Origin: Cardinalis cardinalis
Lineage: Eukaryota > Chordata > Aves > Passeriformes > Cardinalidae
Length of the DNA: 64,000 bases
Direction: 5' to 3'
Assembly (NCBI GenBank): GCA_014549065.1
Contig: JACDOX010000017.1
Coordinates: 6,316,808-6,380,807 of the forward strand
The position numbers were made by a program, and so were the translations under genes. A model generated the notes under the pieces. That model was not told where the DNA came from, did not search any database, and was given only the letters and a program-made list of their open reading frames with translations. Positions 26,401-39,700 of this stretch are shown here, one piece after another. Each line of letters opens with the position of its first letter. Within the stretch, counting starts at the first letter, position 1.

Positions 26401-29400
26401 AGTCATTCAGTATTAATGTAGTTTTGGCCCAGGGCTTTCATTTCTGAATTTCTGTTTGGATAGTCTCAGATGTGGTGAGAATGTCAGTATGCTAAAGTTT
26501 CTGTTGAAAGGCTTTTTATANATATATATGGGAGCTTGAGTGTTTGTGACTTCAAGCGGGATTTAATTCAGTGCCACACTGCCAGATAAAATGCATAATT
26601 TGCAAAGTTCAGATTTTTTTTTTTCCTTCTTATCTGTTAGCAATGCAAAACATTAATAACAGGATTCAAATTTCTGGAAAAACCTACATTTGAGCCAATC
26701 AGGCAGAACTACAGCATCACTCACCCCTGTCCAGCATGCAGTGCCCTGGCTCTTGTCACGCCCACCCGTTTGTCACTCTGACACTTGGAGCACGTGCACC
26801 ACTTTGTCACTCTGTACTAGGCTCCCCTGAAGGCCAAACTCCAAATCACCAGGCAGCAGGAGCCTTTTGGCACTCTGTGAAACTGCAGCAGGAATCAATA
26901 CAGCTGTTAGACACTGCTAAATAGGCTTTTTAGTACAAGTGTGCTGAATGACAGTTTTCAGCCTGCTTTCACCTCCTCTCCCCNGCTTTCCTCATCTCCT
27001 AGAAAAAGGCACCAGAAGAAAAAGANGAAAACGGTGAGGTTCAGCACATGGTAGCTGATATTCCACCACTGACACTAAACTNGGACTTCAAAATGGCACC
27101 TGTTTCTTACCTGCAAAGTCCCTACAAAACTGCCAAGGCATGAAATTAATACCAACCTGGAAAGCAACATTTCCCCCTTCCTTCTCTGATCCTAAACAAC
27201 TACTAAGCCAAGCTGTGTATGGAATTATTAGATCAAAAGTGTGCAAATTGCATTTGTGTGTTAAGGAGTTTGCACTGTCACAGTCAGAATATGGGCATGA
27301 AAACACAAGATTTGGGCAAACACCTGAAAGTCTCNTTCAATAATAACTAAAGGCTTTTTATCCAGCTATGTAACATCCCTACACATATACCTACAAAATG
27401 AGCTGTTTAGAAAGGTTCTTTTTTAACACAAATTATAATTTTCTTGAATGTATTNTAAGCTTTGCAATATCTTTGAGAGATTGATTACAGATTAATTCTC
27501 CTGACCCCTTTAAAGCACACATTCCCAAATACTGCCAACAAACATTCTGATAATTTGATTCAGGAAGGCAAAACCGCNATATACCAAAACTAATCCTTCC
27601 AAGAAAATGAAAGCAAGAGGCAGCTTTGCTTTAAACAGTATAAAACTTTCTCCTGCAGGCTCTTTTCTGCAGATATTAGGCAACAGATTTTTCATTTACA
27701 GCTCATGATAATTTTTTGTCTCATTAACATTATAAATGGAAAATCACTACAAAATCAAAGCCACAGCAATGGGCAGCAAGAGGAGACTGGTTTAATCCTC
27801 TCTAGGTTTGTTTTTCCATTGCTCTACAGCTTCTATGAGCCCTCCATGTAACACTGAAGGAAAACATTCAATTTCTAGTGAGGGCATTCACCGTTTTCCA
27901 TCTTCAAGGTGAATATGNTGGTTGAGAAGCAATTGGGAGGATTAAAGACTTGCTCTAAACTGCAGAACAGGTGAAGGACTAGTGGCCAGAAGCTGATTAA
28001 AACTCAGCAAGCTGGGCAGGAGCAGGCTCAGCTCAGAAATCTGAGAAGTAACTTAAATGACAAGGACATGGCTCCTGCTTCTGAGTCTTTAGAAGATTTG
28101 TGCTTTTCCAGGGAGGTTGTTTCACAGTCCCCCAAACACAGGGTAGGTTTTTCAATTCTATCTTTTCAAATACTGTGTGCTTGCAGCGTAAATGACTGAT
28201 ATTTCTTCCTTGCACCAGTAAAAAGAGAACATGCATTGTTTTCACAAAAGTAGTGATCAGACACAAAAAGACCACAGTGAGAGCAAAAATGTGAACAAAC
28301 ACATTCCATGTACAGAATCGAAGTTCACGATGACTCGAAGTCTTCAGATGACTGAGGTTTTAACAGAGGACCTAATACCTTCCTAAAACTCTGAGAAGAG
28401 ACCTTGTAANTATTTCTGGCACAGATGGAATGGAAACCCAGAGCCAGTCGCAATGACTAGCAAGCAAGTTGAAAACTAGTCCGAAATAAAGTAAGTACGC
28501 AGTGAAATTACTTTAGGAGAAAGCTTAATAGATTTATTATTTAGTCACTCACCATGAGGCTGAGCACTGTCCAAGGGAAACAAGGCAGAGGCATAAACTG
28601 CTGCTTCAATTTAAGTGGAAATTCTAACCACCCCTCTGGCTAACGCTTTACACATATGTTGATATCAATAACAAATTTCAAAACAAAATATCTATTGGGT
28701 TACAAAAATGCTGTGAAGACAGTAGACAATCAGCTGTTCTTCCTACTGGAGCAGCAAAATCAGNAACAGTGACTGAACTAATCTAAAATCTCACTCAACA
28801 CTATAGTGNTCATATATATAACCAAATACATTTGGAGTTTTTTTAATCAACTGTGACTAAACAAGGTAATATTAAAATATATTGGGACAGGGAATCCTTT
28901 CTCAAAACTANAGCCACAAAATAACTTGAAATCACATTAGTATTAGTTTGTAAAATGTAATTAAATTAATTTAAAATTCAGTGTTATGCAATTAAAATTT
29001 TAAACCAATTGGCCAAATCATTAGCAAGGAATAAGTTAAATCAAAACAAGTGTTGCAGAAACAGTTCAGAATGATAAANATACATGAATAATTTAAATAT
29101 TTACCATGAAAAGTAACACAATCAAAGAGGAAGCTACTTGAATAAACAAACATGATTAAGAACAAAAAGCTGAAATAAACATTTCTTTAAAAAGTGAAAC
29201 CAACACTGCGGCTTTTATACTCTGAAGGAAGGAAAACAATTTTCATATTCACAGGTGTTAGGAGAAGTTATTTTTCTTTCTCAANTGAAAGAGATGGGCA
29301 AAACAAGAGACTTAGCACTTTGGAGCTAATTCATCTCCTTGGTAGAGCTATACTGAAAGTTCTGAAATGTTTTCACTGAAAACAAAGTAAAACCCACCCT

Positions 29401-30687
29401 TCTACTGGAATTCAAAGTATTAACTACTCAGANTGTGGACAAACACCTCTGCATAACTTACAACTGCACTGTCCCAAAAAGTGTTACTGCATGAGTGTAA
29501 TGTTTANTAAACACATTAGAAGAAACAGATTTCTCAATAAATTCCTTTAAAATTCTCAAAAAANTTATGGCATATCTCTGTCCTAATGATGCCATAGTGT
29601 GCAGCTTACGGACTCTGATCAGACTCTGTTTTTCCAAATGGAGCAGATACACATGAATCAATCATGTCCACTCCAAAACAGGAGCATTCTTCCTTACGTC
29701 CTCTACTGAAATTAGTGCTGTACTACTAATGGCAATGAACAATGCTGACAAGCACCTGCAGTAGGGTGTAAAGTTAGTTTTAAATGTCTGTCTCTGGTCC
29801 CTTATCAGTAAGCTGCAGAGGGCAAATGGTGCTTAATGTCTCATCTCCCAGTAACAGCTCAGCCTGAGTGGTATCAGAGCCACTGCTAAACTGTTTCTTA
29901 TTAAACCATCGTGCTCCAGTCTCAGCTTACAAAAGAGAAATGTTCTTCCATAGAGGGAGGAGGAAAACAAAAATATTGACAACAGGCAGGTCCTTCAACA
30001 CTTATCAATGGGAGAAAACACTTATTTAAAATAAGTTCTAAAGAATTAATCCACTTGGCTGATGATATAACACCAAAGAAAAAGAGTTTTAGGGCGTAGA
30101 GAGACTGCCACTAGAGAAAGTTCTGGATAACCTTGCTTTAAAGCTGATTTGTCCAAATAATCTTAAACTAAGCTTTCCCTTGCTGGTTAGTGTAAATGTC
30201 TAAAGCACTGGGAAGTAGCATGAAGCCATAAATAAGTAAGTGATATTTAACCAATAAGACTTGTCACACAAATAATTTCTGGACCATTAATGAATGTCTC
30301 AGGTGTATTGTAAAGCATGGGGCCAAAGGTCTGGATTGTCTTATCTTTCTCATAAAACAGGAATCATGAAAAATGTGGGAGGAGGACATCAGACTCCTGT
30401 GTTTCCAGATGGATGTCATGGTTAAAATACATCTCACAGCCAAGATGAGAGCNGTATTTTTGGTCAAAGACTAATTAATTTCTACTATAGGAAAGGTGAT
30501 GTATTTTGGTTTAAATTTAAAGATTTACTTTTCACCAATCACTAAATTAACTTATACAGTCTGGCACAGGAATTTGAAAGCTTTGCACTCTCAAATTTAC
30601 CAACAAATCAGGGAGCAACCTAAACTATTTGGAGAGACATCTNTGGGAATTAGGAGTTGACAATCTTTTAAAATCTGTGCCGAGTTT
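17464..30687. other. gene-free AT-rich DNA, intergenic or intronic
   Basis: No recognised repeat family, RNA gene or credible exon is seen. The longest open frames are 22243-22614 on the - strand (123 codons), 24107-24457 on the + strand (116 codons) and 22876-23220 on the - strand (114 codons). None has a domain that I recognise, and such lengths are expected by chance in a window of this size. A GC-richer patch occurs at 20640-20990. Homopolymer A-runs lie near 20262. Confidence 0.5.
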
Positions 30688-30731
30688 CTTGGCATAACAA
30701 GGAGCAGGAAGATGCTCCTTGTTATCCCAAG
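30688..30731. repeat. 19-bp inverted repeat with 6-base loop, one mismatch
   Basis: The arms are 30688-30706 (CTTGGCATAACAAGGAGCA) and 30713-30731 (TGCTCCTTGTTATCCCAAG), separated by GGAAGA. Eighteen of nineteen positions pair; the mismatch is the G in CTTGGC against the first C of the CCC triplet. The stem is shorter than a typical microRNA precursor and pairing does not clearly extend beyond one further base pair, so I do not call a microRNA. Confidence 0.85.
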
Positions 30732-33700
30732 ACAGTTCCCCAGCAGCAGAACTTTTGGAGCCCCATGAAGCATTTTGAATAAATATGTAATCGCTACCTG
30801 CATCTTTTTCTCAATAGTCATCTGTCACTGGGTTTTGTGAGCTGCTCTTTTTTGTTCTTGCATTTCCCAGGAGTGTGTCCCCTCTGCACGCTCGCTACCT
30901 GCAGGGACAACTTTCACACCTCCCCCTTGGAGTTAAAGCACAAAGGCAGGGTGTTTGCATCACATCATTACAGCAGTTTGCAGCTTCAACATTACAATCA
31001 AAATCTAAGAGAGATCTTAAAANTATCCTCCAGATTCCAAAACCTCAGTCAGATTGACTCTCATTTCAGTGGTGCAAATTAACAGTATGTGCAGGGAGAA
31101 AAAAAAAATTGTCCTTTCATTTGAGCAACATAATAGTTTTCTCATTTCAATGTCCATATTACAAGGTAACTATTTACCATTCTACTGTAGATAATGATTA
31201 GATATAGCACACAATCAGAATTATCAATTTGCCTTAAAAAAGAATTACAACTTATACTAATTTTTTTCACTAAAAAAGTAGAAACCTTTACATGCTCAGT
31301 CCTCAGAGCATTCAAATTCCTGAGATGCTCTNTTAGTCAAAGCACTAACATGTACATTTTATACAGAAGGTAATTTAATGTGACAGCAATAATGTTTAAT
31401 TTCTGGTAAGTAACTTGTTTCTCCTAACTGTGTAGCAGTAAAAAGCTGTGAGAAAACCCTTAAAGTAAAAAATATTCTTATGTGTTTTTCTTTTTCAGGT
31501 ACAACAAACTACCCAAAGGATTTTAGCAGACACTTTAATCTCAATATTGATTAGAGGATGAAGGAATTTGTTGAACTTGTTGTTTTTTAATTGATTTTCT
31601 ACAACATGGACATTATGACTTCCNATTTGATGGCTGTCACAGATACTGATCAACAAAGGAATACTTAGATATAGTGAACCAAGCAACCTCCACAGGCACA
31701 GGGAAACAGCCACAAAGTTAGCCTCAGGCCTCAGACAATTCTTAGGGTAACCTGTAAGCAATATTAAATAGCTGACTGAAAGAAGAGGTGAACAATCCTT
31801 ATGCTGATCTCTCTGTAGGTAGCAAGCCTTGTATAATCAAACATACATGTTCCAGAATAGCAAAAAGCAAAAAAAGCCACATCTAATGAAGAACTCTGTT
31901 CTTGCAGTTCTGTGTTTCCTTCAACTTCCCATTGAAGCAGTGGTTTGCTACTGACCAGTAACTCAGGCTAACANAAAATGCGGCTGGAGTATCTTGGAGA
32001 GTATCACACTGGTAAAGCAGCTTGGAAAAATGTTACATCCATCAGAGGTTTCTTCATCTACTAAATCAGTATTTCATATTTCTAAACATTTGCTGGTCTT
32101 TAAAGCAACAAAATAGTTAAAAGTGCAGTGCTGAAACAAGGCTGGACTGAAAACTTTCCCAGCAAATGACCCAGCAGTGGCGTGCAGGGATTTGTAGCAC
32201 ACCATGATGTCACAGCCAGCAGCTGCACAGAAGGGAGCTCTGCTGAAAGGCCACTGACAACACACGAGATGCTCTGGGGAGAAGGTTTTTTCTGACTTGC
32301 TTGCTAATCCTCCTCCTCACAGCTGACAGCCCTGACACCTCAGACAAGGCTGAAAATTAACTGTCCTTATAAAGCGAATGAACAAGAGTCTTGTAAAGTT
32401 GAATAGGCTTTGAGCTTATGAGTTCTGCTGGCTGGCAACTCATCTTTGAGTAAGGGTCTCAAACTTTTTTAAAATGGCTTTTCTAAGAGTTTGTGTCCTT
32501 TTTCTGAATTTTTCAGCAGAGGTTACAGGTCTTTTGTTTCCCATTNTTATGAAACAAGTCATCTGCTAAACAGCTTAGCTCTTAAATTCCTGAAAGCAGA
32601 ATGAACACACACGTTTTTCTTCTAAAAGCTCCAACTCGTTTTAGGATTATTTTAATTAGGGTTGAATTTTCTTGTTTTGATAAAGAAAAAAATATTTCCA
32701 AACAGTGTTCACAGACTGAAAGTAACTGCATCATTGCCAGAGCCTTTTAAAATAAAAAAAAGCAGAAACAGCAGAAGTCTGGGTAGANAAGTGACCTCAT
32801 AAGAAGGGTTGCTGGTGAGTATTCTGCCACAGAACAAAAGCTATACATGTTTTTTAAGAAATGTGTTTTTTGTTGTCCTGGATGTACCAGAGGGCAGAGG
32901 AAAGTGGTTGCTGGCTAATGAACCATGGAATTACAAAAGGTGAAAATGAAAGAGGCATATCAAGTTAATAATGAACTGTGCAATATCTGTATAGACTTAC
33001 CATTTTTCTGACATTTCTCTCACTGTTTTAAATGTCTGACCTAGTGGGTTCCTATGTCTTNCCTCGAGATTCAGTTCCACTGTCTAAATAAAANNTCCTG
33101 TCAGGAAATTTTTCATGATGTTCAGCCTAAATTCTTNTTTTCTCAACAGCAATACATTATTCCATGTTATAAGCCCTTCTTCTGCAAGATGATAAATTAT
33201 TCTTAATTTTTAATGTTTATCCTTCACAAAAAGTTATTAACCATTATGTTAACTCTCTGTCAGTNAGCCAACCTTTAAACATACAGATCCCATAAATCTG
33301 ATATAATGCTAGATTTTTTCTCTGCTGTCCCTGAAATTACATTGCATTATTTAATGCTGAGATTGCCATACCAAGGGGGAAGGTAAGCAGGTGGCTTGTA
33401 GACTATTTTTACCCCAAATAATATTATTTGTTCCTCAAGCAAAAATTGGGTGTTTGGCTAGAAAAAAGAAAAGCAAAATCCACAGCTGCTCTATCCGGAT
33501 TCTGATTTCTCAAGTCTGCTTTAAATCTAAGAAATACTCAACTTCCTCCTAGTTTATAGCAATAATTAAATTGCAATGGCCCTTCCAGTGGATGACATAA
33601 ATAGCAATTGCCTGCTAGCATTTCAGTCTTTAGTCCTTCTGAGCTTTCCAGGTGTTACTGGCATAACTGGAATACAAATACCTGTAGCATGCTGCATCTG

Positions 33701-36700
33701 TGTACACTTTATAAGCACTCAAAACAACTATTATTACTGTATTAAGCTGTGCAATACAACATTAGGCATATATGCAAGTCTTGGCAGGGGCTAAAATCCA
33801 GCACACAAACACAGGCTTAATGGAAAATCCTTCAGAACTGATCCACCACNGCAAGTGAAGTTCTCATGGGACTAGATTTCTGTATTTTGGTAGCTTCTTC
33901 CCCAATATTTATTCAAATCACATTCTATCACAATATTTAAGTGCCTAGTTCCTGATATAATTTGGACCCAGGCTGAGATAGATCATTTTGAAGCAGCAAA
34001 CAAAAATGTGTTTAATTTGAGAAGCAATTTTTCTTCACCAGTTTCACTAATATCTTCTAAAGAGAACAACAGATACCTTGTTTTTTTATATTTTTCTCCT
34101 CAAATATCTGGTGAGAGTCAAGACAAAGCATGAGAGGGGAAAAAACATCAGCAAAAACTGTATGCATTTATTATTGCCCAGTAATAGCCACACAGAAGAC
34201 CAATAGACAAAAATTTGGANTAAGTTTGACCCAGCTGGAAAGGGAGAGGATCTTTGCTCTACAGGCCAGGTCCATTACAGGCTGGCTGTGGGATTTTTTT
34301 TCATTTTAATGCTGGAAACAGGATACTTCACCATCAGTATTTTTCAGTAAGGCTCTTTCTATGACTGTTTTCCAAATCTTTCCCTTATTTCCCAGTAGAC
34401 TTCCAGTATTACATAGCAATTTCATATTGTATACAGGACTATGGAAGTAATGAAGGCAAAAGCATCACTGTGATTACCTACAAAAGGGTTATGAATAGGA
34501 ACAACAATGAGAAACATAATGGATTCCTTCACCTGCAATGAAAACTAACTTGACTCTACCTAAAACACTTTCAGGGTCAAAAGGCTCTGCCGTTNTAGTC
34601 AGTTCTCACAATGAGGAAGTTAAAAAAAAAGCACATTGCTTGCATTAAGTCAAAACAACAAAGAATTTGCATTTGAAATCTGAAACAATGACAAAAGAGG
34701 ACATTAGGAAATAGTTTGGTCACCTTTATAAATGAAATCTGTATACAGACAAAATGAGGAGGATTAACTGGAAGATTATTTAAGGTCTCTTTCTGACAAC
34801 ACCATTGCCTCAATGTATACTTTGCTTTTTCTTCACTGTTCCATCTCATAGAGATTTCACTACTTTCAGTANTTTGGTGGGACACAAACACATTCTAATT
34901 TACATTTAGTTAACATTAACTTTCTTGCTAGTTAGAAGCATTTATGCTTCCAGAGAGGGTTCAGTAAGCATATACAAGCATCTGATCAGTTTCCAGTTCT
35001 TTTACCATCTGTACTTCATGAACACACATCTAAGTATCAACTTACCTCTGCACTTCCTGCACACACATATATCAACTTTTTACAATTAATAAGCTCTGGT
35101 TTAAANCCCTCATGTCAATTCAAAGGACAAATTATTACAGCAGTAGATAGAGCAAATTTGGATCAGGATTAGGCAAATTGAGAATAGACTAGTTTTTATG
35201 ATAGGTGAAAATGCCTCAGTCTGAATATATATTATCTAGTGATGGCCACATATGTGGTGGAGAAATTAATACAATAATAAAAATATATTTAAAATTTTCA
35301 GTTCAATCTTTAACTGAATGTGGGGGAAAATGTGCCATTATTGTTATATTTAATGGATAGAATTGTTTGCTTATCAGATTATATGTGCTTGATGAAACTG
35401 TGAAAATCAGCAGTGAAAATCAGAAAACACCAAGGTCATGCTTACTGTATTTGTTCAGCAGATCTCTAGAGCCTCATTTCTTGCCCTGTCTCTGGGAGAG
35501 CTCAGCCCAAGGGTGAATGCTGGCCATCCTATACCTGCAGCCTCAGAAGCAAGGCAAGCTGGTAGCCAGCAAGAGCTCACAAACTTGCAGAACAGACACA
35601 GGCCAAATTTCTCCCTCTTGGGTAAGTGAGCTCATTGCTCTTGTTGGCTATTAATGTACCAGTGACTACCACCCCCCTTTTAAACAAGAACACACTCACA
35701 AGAATTATCTCAGACAAATATCTGAAGAGCAAAGCAGGGGCCAGAAAAATAATTCTAACCATGCTTAACCCTAAATCCAATAGTAATTAAGACCTAACTC
35801 TGGGGTTTCTTCCTTCTTTTAGACACAGTCTATTGACCAATAGTCATCTTCATGGCTCACTGAAAGAACTCAGTAGGCTGCTGAGTAAAGCCAGAAGACC
35901 ATTCTTTGCTTCCAGTCTTGCAGCACTCAAAGTATCATTGTACACAGTTAAAAGTTACACACTGTTATTTTTTGCTTTGGAGAACACAATACAAAGGCCT
36001 GCTTCAAGCACCATTGTACTTTCTGGATTTGTATTCATTGGACATTATGCTACTTTGGAATCAGGCTTTACCTCTGTAAATACCAGAAAGCGCTGCTGAA
36101 GAAGTAATGCATGTCAAGTGGCNTGCAATCCTTGAACAAAGCAGACCTTGCTCTCCCCATCATCATTATTCACCAGACATGGCAGAATGAAAGGCTGAAA
36201 GGATCAAAGAGCAGAGCACCAGCAGTATCTACTAATAATTGACAGTGTAAGCAACACCACTAATCAAGGCCAAAATACAGGACATCATAAAGGAGAGACA
36301 TTCAGGTTCTCTGGCTTAGCTGACATCATTTAAACTGGGACCAGCTGAGTAAAATGAAAGAAGGTACTTTAAATACAAGGGAAGTTTTAAGTAAAATAAG
36401 CAAAAGCAAAATTGCACCTGATAAAATTAAAAATAAAACTAAACATGAATTGATTACAGCTAACATCAGTCTCTACTGAATTCTTCTGATCCTTCTTCCA
36501 TAGCAGATAACTGTTACATATACATAGAAATATATTGCTTGAGCAAATTAATATTGCCTTTTCAATCTTACATTTTAGATTTTTGTATTCCTTTATGTTT
36601 CCTTTAAGCACCACAGGACAAAGTAGCAGCGCTTATCTCCCCAAAAAAAACCTAGGAAGAAAATCAAAGAAATCTACTGATACTGTCATAAATTGTCAAA

Positions 36701-39700
36701 AGAAAATGATTGAGAGAAAAAGCTCTGGCTGCTGTCCTAACCAGTACCGACTTCCATAACCTCTTTTTCTAGAACTTTTGTGCTTGTCAATACAACCATT
36801 TCTATAGAAGCAAAATCTCACTACATTTTACCTTCTAATTACTTTGTACCCTAAGACAAAAATTCCATTACTTTCATTGTAGTCAACATTCATTGCCTGT
36901 AATGCTAAAAAAAAAAAATAGCTGAGTGACCAAAACTGTCTGATAATAAATAGAAAAAGTTAGGCAACTATGAAAAATTGTGTTTTCTTTTTCCAAGAAA
37001 CAAGCAAGTCATTTAGATATACTTTGAACTTGACTCAGAAAGTTTAGCTCTAGTGCAGAAGTAATTTAGTTTCACCAGCTCATTCAAGCACTGACTTCTC
37101 CACCTGAAGTGCCAAGGTTTCCCAGAAATGAGTGCTAGGCTGGCTGGTTACACAGTCTGAACCTTGGGCTTCTTGACTACCAGCTAATACACAGAGGCGA
37201 GCAAAAATCTGAAAACTGAGTAAAGCCTTTAACCATCATCAAAATACCCACATTTAGCAGTAAACCCTCTGAATAATACAGTCCATTTTCCACGACTACA
37301 GCCAGTGTCCCCAAAGTCAGTTCTCACAACTGCAAAGCACTTGCAGATACAATTGAAATATTTTTACTAGATCAAGTAGAGTGGGTTAGTTTGCTGTTCT
37401 GAAAAGCACCTCAAAGTAATTTCAGCTGAATGAACTAAAGAAAGATATTCCACAGACTCAGTTTCAACAATATTCAAGTATTTAAGTACTTTGAACAACT
37501 AAAATACAATTAAAGCTGCAAATATTAACTCTTTAGACTAGTAATTTTCACAGTCAGGGACAATAGGCAGAGAATAATCTGTCATTTTCATGGTTGACCT
37601 GCAGACTTTGTAGGAAGCCATGTTTACAGCTTCAATCTAAGTTGAGACCAATAATTGTTCATAATTATTCTACGCAAGATAGTGGAAGATACTCTGATAC
37701 AAAAAAAAACCCATGTAAAACAGAAGAAACTGAAAAATGTTTAGACAAAACTCAAACTGCCTGTTTCAAATGAACCTGGCAAAAATGCTTTGACCTGATA
37801 GCAACAGGAAGTATAAACCCTCAAGGACNGTCTTACAATTAAATATTTAGAATGATAAATGAATTATCATAATAAACACTTAGCATTCAGGTAGAAAATT
37901 ACTAAGAAAACCACTTTTGCCCATTTGTGGTTTTTTTAAAAGAAGGTCAGCTTCTCTTTCAATCTAAGGTAAAACTCATTCTTTATATAATTCATTATCC
38001 ATTGACAAAGAGGTTGATTGCATCGGGAATATGTGTGACCCATTTCCTTCAGAATCCCTTCAACTCCTTTGCTGTTCTGTTCAGAATACAACAAAATAGC
38101 TTTACAAACAGAAAAACTGAAGAAGTAGTGTTACAATTTTACTAATTAGGGATCTATTTCAAAGGAAAGGATTGTAACAAAAGTAGACATTTCTCTGAGT
38201 AAACATCACAGCATTAATAACACAAATATTCTTGTGTTTCTACTTCTTCAACTGGATCTGTGAAACCAAAGACAATTTAATCCCTTTCCTTATAATTCTA
38301 AGGCTATCCAAGTCATTTGACATATAATCAGTGCTAATTGTAGCAGTTAACATTATATCCTCTAATTACTTTCCTGTCAGGACTTAGCCAAGTGAATTCC
38401 TAGTGTTCTGTTTTCTCTGCCAGACTGTAGTTTAAAATAAAATAAATAAAATACTACTTCACNTTGCATTATTATATCTGAAGGTTTAAATGCAATTTAG
38501 GGAAAACNATATTCTACATGACAGCAGCTTTAGATCAAATGAAACAGAAGGAAGTGTACCTCCTCTATGCGGTTTTGTGGTCCTTGTACTATTTCTTTTG
38601 CAAAATAAGCAAACATGAGAAGTTAATAGTTTCATACTTTATTACTGTTCTCTTCATGATAGTGTGCCTGGCACATCTAGTAAATGACCTAAAAAGTTTC
38701 ACTATAATAAGAAGTTCTTTTTTAAAAACTAGAGGCATCTTGTAATGCTCACACTCAGATAATCTGTTCTACAACCAGCTGCCCTTCATGCAAGGCGGTG
38801 GTTGATACTGTCACCTGCAGCCTGCTGCTTCTCCTGCACAGTTCATGTTCTTTCCATCATCCCTTCACNTCCCGGGTAACTTCTGTGCAAATCAAACTAA
38901 ATTCATTTCACTTGCCAAGTTCCAGTCCTTAAAATATTCTGTTACATCATCATACTGATATTTCAGCGGGAAAGAATTAAATAGAATAAGCAGCTTTGTT
39001 TGCCATTCATGTTACTGCTTAACAGTAATACATTACTATTTCGTGCAATACCCAGCCTGATGATAAAAGAACCAGAAAAAATCCTTTGTTTTGTTATGTT
39101 TGATCTTCCACTCCAACTGAATTTAATTTAAAAGTATAATAAGCCAACAGAAAATATTTTTGCTTAATTGAGATGTACCATCTGCTCCAGTAATCAGCAA
39201 AACACATCTCAACTCATTTGGATGTTTGATGCAACAATGCACTGCTTTTGTACAACCGACAACAGGAAATATGAACATGATTAGAATACAAAGTAATGTT
39301 TTGTCCTAGCAATACTTGTTTTACACATGCACTCAGTGGAGCTACTTCTGAGAAAACTAGTTGGTCNGCCTATTCTTCTACCCTAAATAAATTTCCTAAG
39401 TATTTCATTCTCACAGAGTCCAAAATAGTAATTTTATCTGCTAGCCACTGACAAAAAAATGAATTTAAATGCATTTTTTACTTGGAAACATCTGAAACCA
39501 GTTATTTTTACACATAATTGGCACACAGATTNTCTCTGTTGATGACTTAGAGAAAATTGCATTCTAAACTACCCTTCTGTAGTTTGAAACTTCTTCCAAT
39601 TTTTATAAACTCCAATCCTATGATTCAGTAAAATATTTAAAATTTGGAAGTGAATTTGGTAGTTTGAAATGGGATTCACTCCATGTACTAAACCAAATGT

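Noticed and set aside
27104..27306. Minus-strand exon ending in TTTGCAG|GTAAGAAAC
   Set aside because: The donor is good, but no convincing acceptor with a pyrimidine tract is found on that strand.
30688..30731. MicroRNA precursor
   Set aside because: A 19-bp stem with a 6-base loop is too short, and pairing does not extend into the flanks.
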